Source: Rikenellaceae bacterium (GTDB taxonomy: Bacteria > Bacteroidota > Bacteroidia > Bacteroidales > UBA932). From it: a stretch of DNA of 39,072 bases. A program made the translations under genes and the position numbers. Positions 1-6,610 of the stretch are shown one piece after another. The notes below the pieces were generated by a model. That model did not search any database. It was not told where the DNA came from and worked only from the letters and a program-made list of their open reading frames with translations. The stretch spans positions 1 through 39,072 of the forward strand of contig JALFGP010000024.1 in assembly GCA_022777205.1 (NCBI GenBank). Direction: 5' to 3'. Positions within the stretch are counted from its first letter, which is position 1. Each line of letters starts with the position of its first letter.

Positions 1-108
1 GGAAGTCTGAATCCGGAGGAAATCAAGGCTGCCGCACAGGCATTCCTCACCCAGGGCAATTATGTCGAAGTGGTGATGAGCCCGGACAAAGTGGCTGAAA
101 GAGAATAA
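1..108 (+). CDS. C-terminal end of a probable M16 (insulinase-like) zinc peptidase, partial
   Basis: The first 35 codons are open in frame 1 and end in TAA at 106-108. The start of the gene lies before the window. The tail contains NPEEIKAAAQAFL, then NYVEVVMSPD. That pattern (helix, then a strand ending in VVMSP or VVLLP a few residues before the stop) is what I associate with the last domain of Bacteroidota M16 peptidases. The zinc site (HxxEH) would be far upstream, so catalytic competence cannot be judged. The stop is one nucleotide before the uup ATG, so the two are probably co-transcribed. Family call is from a short fragment and is tentative. Confidence 0.5.
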   Translation, partial: GSLNPEEIKAAAQAFLTQGNYVEVVMSPDKVAERE

Positions 109-109
109 T

Positions 110-1921
110 ATGGCAAGTTATCTGCAAATCGAAAACATCTCGAAATCCTACGGGCCTAAAGTCCTTTTCGAGAACATAAGTTTCAATGTGAATGAGGGCG
201 ACAAAATCGCCCTCATTGCACCTAACGGAACCGGCAAGACTTCCCTGATGCGCATACTCGCCGGAAAGGACAAGAGTGACTCCGGCGGTAAGATAATGTT
301 TCTCAAGGACATACGCATCGCATTTCTGGAACAGGAGTATGAGTTCGACCCGAAGCGGGAGATTTTCACGCAGATAATGGAGAGCATCCGGGATTTCACC
401 GTGGGGCTGGACCAGGAGCATCTCTGGGAATATGAAAGGAGGGTCAAACGCATTCTCACGGAATTCCGCCTCGGGGACGGCAGCAGGACTATGGAGGAAC
501 TGTCTGGAGGCGAGGTGAAGAGGGTTGCACTGACTCAGATGCTGGCCTCCGAAGCCGAGTTCCTCATAATGGACGAGCCCACGAACCATCTTGACATAGA
601 TGCCATAGAATATCTTGAGAACTATCTGAAGCGTTCCCGCTGCACCTTGCTGATGGTTACCCACGACAGGTATTTTCTGGACAGCGTCTGCAATATTGTG
701 ATGGAGATGGAAAGGGGTGCAGTCTATACCTATCGCGGTGATTATGAGAACTATCTGGAGAAAAGGGACGAGCGCATATCCAACTGGAATGCCAACACCG
801 ACAAGGTGCGCAATATCCTGCGACGCGAATTGGAATGGATAAGAAGCACCCCCTGCGCCCGCTCCGGCAAGGCGAAATACAGGATTGACGCTTTCTACAA
901 ATTGAAGGACAGGTCGGAAGAGGTCATACGTCAGAAGAGCGTGGACATGTCCGGAGTGAGCGAAGGGATGAGCGGCAGCGGATTTTCCTCCGTGGCCAAA
1001 CTTGCCAACCGCCTGGGCAGCAAGATTATAGACTGCAAGGATGTGAGTTTCCACTATGGTGACGAGTGTTATCTGGACCACTTTTCCTACAATTTCTCCA
1101 GGGGTGAGAAGGTGGGCATAGTGGGCAGGAACGGAGTGGGCAAAAGCACATTCATAGATTTGCTTACAGGAAACCTCGGAGGTTACACCGGAACGATTGA
1201 AAGGGGTGAGTCTGTGAAAGTGGGCTATTACCGCCAGAGCGGAATGAGTTTCGATGAGGACCAGACCGTGCTTGAAACCGTCAATGACACGAGCCTGCTC
1301 AACCGCTTCCTCTTTCCCCACGATATGCTCAACAACAAGGTTTCAAAACTCAGCGGAGGGGAAAGGCGCAGACTCTATCTTCTGACCATACTGATGCGTC
1401 AGCCGAACCTGCTGATTCTGGACGAGCCGACCAACGACCTGGACATTGTGACTCTGAATGTGCTGGAGGAATATCTCAAGGACTATCAGGGCAGTCTGGT
1501 CATAGTCTCGCACGACAGGCATTTTCTGGACAGGCTGGTGGACCACCTGTTGATTTTTACCGGGAACGGCAAGGTGAAGGATTTCATAGGAGGCTACAGC
1601 GAGTACCGGGAATACATCAAGGCACTTGAGGCTGCGGAAAAATCCCAACTTCGGGCAGCGGAGGCGGCATCTAAACCCGTGCAAAAACAGGAGAAGGTGA
1701 CAAAGAAGAAACTCACTTGGAAAGAACAGAAGGAACTGGAGGCTCTGGAAGCCGATCTGGACAAGCTCGGAGCAGAAAAGAAGAGCCTTGAGGAACTGCT
1801 CAGCAATCCGGGGTCGGATATGGAACAGACTCTCAAGGCTTCGGAGCGTATAGGCGGACTGCTTACAGAAATTGACGAAAAGGAACTCCGCCTTCTGGAA
1901 CTCTATGAGAAGCAATCCTGA
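110..1921 (+). CDS. uup: ABC-F family ATPase, Uup type
   Basis: A soluble protein of 603 residues with two ABC ATPase cassettes and no membrane segment, the ABC-F architecture that acts on ribosomes or nucleic acids rather than in transport. Cassette 1 has Walker A APNGTGKTS (Lys43), signature LSGGE and Walker B LIMDEPTNHLD. Cassette 2 has GRNGVGKST, LSGGE and LILDEPTNDLD. After the second cassette comes a charged linker and a C-terminal coiled coil (about residues 530-600, starting KKKLTWKEQKELE). This matches the Uup C-terminal domain and separates it from EttA. The ATG follows the upstream stop by one nucleotide. Uup has been linked to replication-fork and ribosome functions; which applies here is unknown. 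The gene converges on the zinc protease gene with only 17 nt between stops. Confidence 0.9.
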   Translation: MASYLQIENISKSYGPKVLFENISFNVNEGDKIALIAPNGTGKTSLMRILAGKDKSDSGGKIMFLKDIRIAFLEQEYEFDPKREIFTQIMESIRDFTVGLDQEHLWEYERRVKRILTEFRLGDGSRTMEELSGGEVKRVALTQMLASEAEFLIMDEPTNHLDIDAIEYLENYLKRSRCTLLMVTHDRYFLDSVCNIVMEMERGAVYTYRGDYENYLEKRDERISNWNANTDKVRNILRRELEWIRSTPCARSGKAKYRIDAFYKLKDRSEEVIRQKSVDMSGVSEGMSGSGFSSVAKLANRLGSKIIDCKDVSFHYGDECYLDHFSYNFSRGEKVGIVGRNGVGKSTFIDLLTGNLGGYTGTIERGESVKVGYYRQSGMSFDEDQTVLETVNDTSLLNRFLFPHDMLNNKVSKLSGGERRRLYLLTILMRQPNLLILDEPTNDLDIVTLNVLEEYLKDYQGSLVIVSHDRHFLDRLVDHLLIFTGNGKVKDFIGGYSEYREYIKALEAAEKSQLRAAEAASKPVQKQEKVTKKKLTWKEQKELEALEADLDKLGAEKKSLEELLSNPGSDMEQTLKASERIGGLLTEIDEKELRLLELYEKQS

Positions 1922-1938
1922 CTACCCGGTCAATTGAA

Positions 1939-2613
1939 CTAATTTCGTCTGGAAGCGATACCTATATAATAGAACAGGGTTGCGAGGGAACCGATAGCCG
2001 CAATTACATAGGTGTATGCAGCCCATTTGAGGGCATCCACAGCCATAGGTCTTTCCGCATCAGTCACCACACCCGTATTGCTCAACCAGGCCACAGCCCT
2101 CTGGCTGGCGTTGATTTCGCAAGGAAGGGTTACAAAACTGAATAAAGTAGTCATTGCAAAGAGCACTATTCCGACCCAAATGAGCATAGGGAATACATTT
2201 ATCAGGAGAACACCCGCAAGCAGCACCCACTGCACGGTCATATTGCAGAAATTGACCACCGGAACCAATGCTGTACGCAGCCTGACTGGAGCATAGCCCT
2301 GAGCGTGCTGCACAACGTGTCCGCATTCGTGGGCCGCCACTGCCGCAGCAGCGATGGAACTGCTTGAATAAACCGCACGACTGAGGTTGACCGTCATTGA
2401 GCGTGGGTCGAAATGGTCCGTCAGGAAGCCTTCGGTCTCACGCACTTTGACATTGTGTATGCCATAATATTCCAGCATACGGACTGCAACTTCAGCCCCT
2501 GTCATTCTGCCGGAATTCGAAATCTCGGAATATTTCCGGAATTTGTTTTCGAGCACCTGCTGCACCGCAAAGCTGAGCAGCATCACTGCAAACATTATAA
2601 CCCAAATAGACAT
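1939..2613 (-). CDS. Membrane-bound zinc metallopeptidase, YugP-like (Peptidase_membrane_2)
   Basis: A 224-residue protein with an N-terminal membrane helix (residues 3-20) and the zinc motif HECGH at 95-99 in the context AVAAHECGHVVQH. Two or three further hydrophobic helices follow (about 118-165 and 198-218). This is the pattern of the YugP/neutral zinc metallopeptidase family; its substrate is not known. I chose the ATG at 2613 over an in-frame TTG at 2634 because the resulting N-terminus (MSIWVIMFAVMLL, then VQQ and KFRKYS) lines up with family members as I know them, and no ribosome-binding site favours the TTG. It follows the DJ-1 gene by 46 nt on the same strand and may share its transcript. 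Confidence 0.82.
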   Translation of the reverse strand: MSIWVIMFAVMLLSFAVQQVLENKFRKYSEISNSGRMTGAEVAVRMLEYYGIHNVKVRETEGFLTDHFDPRSMTVNLSRAVYSSSSIAAAAVAAHECGHVVQHAQGYAPVRLRTALVPVVNFCNMTVQWVLLAGVLLINVFPMLIWVGIVLFAMTTLFSFVTLPCEINASQRAVAWLSNTGVVTDAERPMAVDALKWAAYTYVIAAIGSLATLFYYIGIASRRN

Positions 2614-2659
2614 AATTCTTTTTATCAAATTCAACTTTCACTGCACCCCTCATCAGAGC

Positions 2660-3232
2660 TTACAGCATTATTGCCCCTGCAACTTTGTCTGCCTGAGCCT
2701 GACCCCGCAAAAGAGACACGATTGCAAGTCCGAATGCAATCGCGTGACCCGCTCCCCGGGATGTTACCATATTCCTATCAATAACTACGCCATTCTTAAC
2801 ATCCACCAGGGCCCCTTTTTCAATCAAGGCCTGCTCAAAACCCTGATAGCAGCACATTTTCCTGTCTGCGATGCCGTCCAGCTTGCCCAAGACCACACTT
2901 GGAGCTGCGCAGATTGCTGCCACATTGCCTCCCCTGCCGAAATGTTTCTGGAGAATGTCCATAAGTTCAGTCTTTTCAGCCAGATTGACTGAACCCGGCA
3001 TCCCTCCCGGAAAAATCAGAATGTCATCCGCACGAAGTTCCTCGACAGCGATTCCGGACTTGAATTCATCCCAATCAATATCCGAGAAAACTTGGATTCC
3101 GTGGGAGCTTGAGACCAAGCGCTCCTGACTGATAGAGACTGTTGTAAGGGGGATTCCGGCTCTTGAAATCATATCTGCCGGTGCCATAGCTTCGACTATT
3201 TCGAATCCTTCGGCCAAAAAAAGATAATTCAT
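2660..3232 (-). CDS. DJ-1/PfpI family protein (ThiJ/YajL type)
   Basis: At 190 residues it is the usual length for a single-domain DJ-1 protein. The nucleophile elbow is AAICAAP with Cys108. The glutamate that tunes the cysteine is Glu14 (in AEGFEIVEA, matching human DJ-1 Glu18). PGGMPG at 76-80 and a late TSRGAGHA segment complete the fold signature. Members act as glyoxalase/deglycase or redox-protective enzymes; the old name 'thiazole monophosphate biosynthesis protein' is not supported by a thi gene nearby. The gene is divergent from alr. A near-consensus promoter ends about 5 nt before the ATG, so its mRNA may have almost no leader. Confidence 0.9.
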   Translation of the reverse strand: MNYLFLAEGFEIVEAMAPADMISRAGIPLTTVSISQERLVSSSHGIQVFSDIDWDEFKSGIAVEELRADDILIFPGGMPGSVNLAEKTELMDILQKHFGRGGNVAAICAAPSVVLGKLDGIADRKMCCYQGFEQALIEKGALVDVKNGVVIDRNMVTSRGAGHAIAFGLAIVSLLRGQAQADKVAGAIML

Positions 3233-3237
3233 ATTCT

Positions 3238-3271
3238 CAAATTATATAATATTCCGTTTTCTTATGCCAAA
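3238..3271 (-). promoter_or_regulatory. Predicted Bacteroidota promoter for the DJ-1 gene
   Basis: On the minus strand TTTG (3271-3268) is followed after 21 nt by TATAATTTG (3246-3238). This is close to TTTG-N19-21-TAnnTTTG but with one extra base between TA and TTTG. The start site predicted a few nucleotides downstream falls at or just before the ATG (3232). Confidence 0.5.
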
Positions 3272-3286
3272 AACATTAGGCAGGTA

Positions 3287-3320
3287 TTTCGCAAAAATAG
3301 CAAAAAAGTCGTACTTTTGC
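3287..3320 (+). promoter_or_regulatory. Predicted Bacteroidota promoter for alr
   Basis: TTTC (3287-3290), a 21-nt spacer, then TACTTTTGC (3312-3320), an exact match to the -7 element TAnnTTTG. The expected start near 3324 leaves a leader of about 20 nt before the alr ATG at 3344. It is divergent from the DJ-1 promoter, with 15 nt between the two -33 elements. Confidence 0.65.
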
Positions 3321-3343
3321 ACTCCTTTTCAAATTAGAATGCA

Positions 3344-4453
3344 ATGTTCGGAGAAAATGATTTTTCACGTCTCGAACTGGACCTTTCCGGATGTCGTGAC
3401 AACTATAGATATTTCAGGGGACTGCTCAAGCCCCAAACCAAAATGCTGGTGCTGGTCAAGGCCAATGCCTACGGGCACGGTGCAGTGGAATTTGCGAAAA
3501 TGATGACTGAAGCCGGAGCCGACTACCTTGCAGTGGCTTATCCGGTGGAGGGAATGGAGCTGAGGGAAGCCGGCATACACAAGCCCATACTCGTGCTTAC
3601 TGCCGGGACAGACTTCTTCAATGAAATCATTGACAACAATCTGGAGCCCAGCATCCCGAATACAAGTGCTTTGGACATTCTGTGCAAGACATTGGAAGAA
3701 CGGGACATACGCAACTTCCCCATACACATCAAGCTGGACACCGGCATGCACCGTCTGGGCTTTGTGACTTCGGAACTGGCAGAACTCGAGGACTATCTCT
3801 CCAAGACCGACAGGGTGAGGGTAAAGTCCATCTTTTCTCATCTTGCAGCTTCGGATGAGCCTGAAAACGACGATTTCACGCTGGGACAGATTAAACTGTT
3901 TCAACAGAATGCCGGGGCACTTTCCGACTCGCTTGGCTACAAGCCTATGTGGCACATCCTGAATTCGGCAGGCATCGAGAGATTCCCTCAGTACCAATTC
4001 GATATGGTGCGTCTGGGCATAGGGATTTACGGCATCAGCGCACTGCCCGGGGTAAAACTTGCACCGGTAGCTTCTCTCAAGTGCAAGATATTGCAGATTA
4101 AGCATTTGAAACCGGAAGACGGCACGGTGGGCTACGGCAGGCACGGGAAGATTGCTCCAGAGGGGACTGTTACGGCCACTATTCCTGTGGGCTATGCGGA
4201 CGGTATCGACAGGCTCCTGGGCTGCGGAAGGGCATCATTCCTGTTGAACGGGAAAAGAGTTCCGACCATAGGAAATATTTGTATGGATATGTGTATGCTT
4301 GACATCACCGGAGTGGAGGCAAAGGTGGGAGATACTGTAACCATATTCGGGAAAGAGCCGACGATTTCGGAACTGGCGGCAATTCTCGGCACCATTCCTT
4401 ACGAGATTCTGACTTCCGTGCCGCGACGCATTGAACGTGTGGTTATTCCGTAA
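3344..4453 (+). CDS. alr: Alanine racemase
   Basis: A PLP enzyme interconverting L- and D-alanine for peptidoglycan. Its length of 369 residues is normal for a free-standing racemase. The PLP lysine is Lys39 in VLVKANAYGHG, and the catalytic tyrosine is Tyr264 in VGYGRHG. The C-terminal beta domain carries GNICMDMCMLD. The ATG at 3344 places LELDLSG at the right distance before Lys39 and lies 24 nt after a consensus -7 element. In many Bacteroidota the racemase is fused to MurF; here there is no MurF module, so this is either the sole racemase or a second, stand-alone copy. No cell-wall genes flank it. Confidence 0.96.
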   Translation: MFGENDFSRLELDLSGCRDNYRYFRGLLKPQTKMLVLVKANAYGHGAVEFAKMMTEAGADYLAVAYPVEGMELREAGIHKPILVLTAGTDFFNEIIDNNLEPSIPNTSALDILCKTLEERDIRNFPIHIKLDTGMHRLGFVTSELAELEDYLSKTDRVRVKSIFSHLAASDEPENDDFTLGQIKLFQQNAGALSDSLGYKPMWHILNSAGIERFPQYQFDMVRLGIGIYGISALPGVKLAPVASLKCKILQIKHLKPEDGTVGYGRHGKIAPEGTVTATIPVGYADGIDRLLGCGRASFLLNGKRVPTIGNICMDMCMLDITGVEAKVGDTVTIFGKEPTISELAAILGTIPYEILTSVPRRIERVVIP

Positions 4454-4469
4454 TTTATTCTATATTTGC
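4438..4469 (+). promoter_or_regulatory. Predicted promoter for the GH97 gene
   Basis: TGTG (4438-4441), a 19-nt spacer, then TATATTTGC (4461-4469), an exact -7 element. The -33 part overlaps the last codons of alr. The expected start near 4474 gives a leader of about 45 nt before the ATG at 4518. It suggests the glycosidase is transcribed independently of alr. Confidence 0.55.
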
Positions 4470-4517
4470 AGGGATTTGCCGGAGAATCATTCCAGATTAT
4501 TTAAAAACCATATATTT

Positions 4518-6509
4518 ATGTTCACAAAAACAATTTCCGTACTTTCAGCCCTTTGCATCTGCGCCGGGCTTTTTGCCAAAGACTACAATCTGCTCTCACC
4601 TGACGGCAAAATTTCTGTCACAGTTTCCACAGCAGAGGAAATCACCTGGACAATGAGCGTGGATGGAAGGCAGATAATCACCCCATCGCCAATTTCATAC
4701 AAACTTGCAGACGGCAGCATCTGGGGAGGCAAAGTGAAAGCTTCAAAAGTGACCAGAGGCAGCACAGACGAAGTGCTGGATGCCGTATTGTACCGCAACT
4801 CGAAAGTGACAGACCGTCACAACAGCCTCAAACTCGATTTCAAAGGCGGATGGTCACTGGAATTCCGGGCCTATGATGACGGTGTCGCTTACCGTTTTGC
4901 CTCCTCAAGGAAAGAGGGAGTCATCATCGAAAGCGAACAGATGGAAGTGAATTTTGCAGACGACTACAGATGCTTTGCCCCTTATGTGAGAGGAGGTTCC
5001 GACTCAGACATAACTTCCCAGTATTTCAATTCCTTCGAGAATCTCTACACGGAGTGCAAACTTTCCGGACTCAATCCGGGCAGGCTCTCCTTCACCCCTT
5101 TGCTTGTCGATGCCGGTGAAGGTTTGAAGGTCTGCATAAGCGAAGTCAATATAGACTCCTTCCCGGGCCTCTTCCTCCTCAACCCGGATTCAGGCACATC
5201 TCTCAAGGGCGTACAGGCCCAGTATCCGAAGACACAGGCTGCCGGAGGCTACAACAACATCCAGCTGATGGTATCCGAGCGTGAGAATTACATAGCAAAG
5301 ACAGAGGGGGCCAGGGCTTTCCCGTGGAGACTTTTCGTGGTGGGCAGCGACCTTACAATTGCCGGAAGCGACCTCACCTGGCTGCTGGCCGAGCCTTCCA
5401 AGGTGGAGGATACATCCTGGATAAAGCCGGGCAAAGTGGCTTGGGACTGGTGGAACGACTGGAACATCAAGGGCGTGGATTTCAAGGCCGGAATCAACAC
5501 TCAGACATATAAATATTATATCGATTTCGCAGCAGCCAACGGTATTGAGTATGTCATTATGGACGACGGCTGGGCTGCAGGCAAGGGTGAGGACCTGATG
5601 GTGCTGAATCCCGAAATCGACCTCGAAGGCATAGTGAAGTATGCCGGGACGAAGGGTGTCGATATCATTCTCTGGGCAGGTTTCCTGGCATTTCAGAAGG
5701 ATATGGAGAATATCTGCCGCCATTATGCCGAGATGGGCGTGAAGGGCTTCAAAGTGGACTTCCTCGACAGGGACGACCAGTATATGACGGGATTCGAATA
5801 CGATTGCGCGGAGATTGCAGCAAAGTATCATCTGGTTATAGATATGCACGGCACACACAAGCCTGCGGGCATCACGAGGACCTGGCCTAACGTGCTGAAC
5901 TATGAGGGCGTACACGGATTGGAAACCGTGAAATGGACAGCTAAGGACAAGGACCAGGTGCACTACGACGTGACCCTTCCTTTCACTCGCCAGATTGCAG
6001 GGCCTATGGACTACACTCAGGGAGCCATGCGCAATGCCACTTATTCCAATTTTACACCTGTGTACAACGAGCCTATGAGCCAGGGTACGAGGTGCCACCA
6101 GCTGGGCTTGTATATGGTGCTGGATTCTCCGCTCAATATGCTCTGCGACACTCCGAGCAACTATATGGACAATCAGGAGTGCTGCGATTTCATTAGCGGG
6201 ATTCCTACGGTATGGGACCAGACGAGGTTCATTGACGGCAAGGTCGGAGAGTATGTGGTGGCCGCACGCCGCAGCGGGGACGACTGGTATGTCGGAGGCA
6301 TCACAGACTGGACTCCACGGGATATCGAACTGGATTTGTCATTCCTTGGAGAGTCTGAATATGAGATGCTTATCTTCAAGGACGGAATGAATGCGGACAG
6401 GATTGCCTGTGACTACAAGGTTGAGAAAGGGGCAATCAACGGAGCCGGATGCCTTAAGATTCACCTTGCTCCGGGAGGCGGATTTGCAGTGAAATTCATC
6501 AGGAAATAA
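4518..6509 (+). CDS. Glycoside hydrolase family 97 protein, predicted retaining alpha-galactosidase-like subgroup
   Basis: A secreted or periplasmic glycosidase of 663 residues. A signal peptide occupies residues 1-20. An N-terminal beta-sandwich follows (about 22-290), then a TIM barrel (WDWWNDWN at 309-316, YVIMDDGWA at 345-353) and a small C-terminal beta domain. Asp414 in GFKVDFLDRDDQ sits where the retaining GH97 alpha-galactosidase of B. thetaiotaomicron has its nucleophile (Asp415). The segment that carries a base glutamate in inverting SusB (AHEATRP) reads MHGTHKP here. I therefore infer a retaining enzyme, not a SusB-type inverting alpha-glucosidase. The upstream in-frame TTG at 4431 is rejected because it lies inside alr. 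There is no SusC/SusD pair; the gene has its own promoter and terminator and looks monocistronic. Confidence 0.92.
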   Translation: MFTKTISVLSALCICAGLFAKDYNLLSPDGKISVTVSTAEEITWTMSVDGRQIITPSPISYKLADGSIWGGKVKASKVTRGSTDEVLDAVLYRNSKVTDRHNSLKLDFKGGWSLEFRAYDDGVAYRFASSRKEGVIIESEQMEVNFADDYRCFAPYVRGGSDSDITSQYFNSFENLYTECKLSGLNPGRLSFTPLLVDAGEGLKVCISEVNIDSFPGLFLLNPDSGTSLKGVQAQYPKTQAAGGYNNIQLMVSERENYIAKTEGARAFPWRLFVVGSDLTIAGSDLTWLLAEPSKVEDTSWIKPGKVAWDWWNDWNIKGVDFKAGINTQTYKYYIDFAAANGIEYVIMDDGWAAGKGEDLMVLNPEIDLEGIVKYAGTKGVDIILWAGFLAFQKDMENICRHYAEMGVKGFKVDFLDRDDQYMTGFEYDCAEIAAKYHLVIDMHGTHKPAGITRTWPNVLNYEGVHGLETVKWTAKDKDQVHYDVTLPFTRQIAGPMDYTQGAMRNATYSNFTPVYNEPMSQGTRCHQLGLYMVLDSPLNMLCDTPSNYMDNQECCDFISGIPTVWDQTRFIDGKVGEYVVAARRSGDDWYVGGITDWTPRDIELDLSFLGESEYEMLIFKDGMNADRIACDYKVEKGAINGAGCLKIHLAPGGGFAVKFIRK

Positions 6510-6532
6510 GGATTAGGACATAAATTTATTCA

Positions 6533-6561
6533 GGAGCAAAAATGAACTTTTTGCTCCTTTT
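6533..6561 (+). terminator. Intrinsic terminator after the GH97 gene
   Basis: A perfect 10-bp inverted repeat, GGAGCAAAAA (6533-6542) and TTTTTGCTCC (6548-6557), with a 5-nt loop and a following T-rich tract (TTTTCTT). It begins 24 nt after the GH97 stop and separates that gene from the TonB/his unit. Confidence 0.85.
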
Positions 6562-6593
6562 CTTGCATATAAAGAGGTAAATGCATACCTTCG
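6562..6593 (+). promoter_or_regulatory. Predicted promoter for the TonB receptor and downstream genes
   Basis: CTTG (6562-6565), a 20-nt spacer, then TACCTTCG (6586-6593), each element one base from the consensus TTTG and TAnnTTTG. It starts directly at the tail of the GH97 terminator. The predicted transcript start near 6598 lies after the in-frame ATG at 6581, which favours the ATG at 6611 as the true start. Confidence 0.5.
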
Positions 6594-6610
6594 CTACGGT
6601 TGTAGTGGAT

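Noticed and set aside
47..1321. Long minus-strand open frame (424 codons) opposite uup
   Set aside because: It lies almost entirely antisense to a well-conserved ABC-F gene, shows no family motif and is explained by codon bias in the sense strand.
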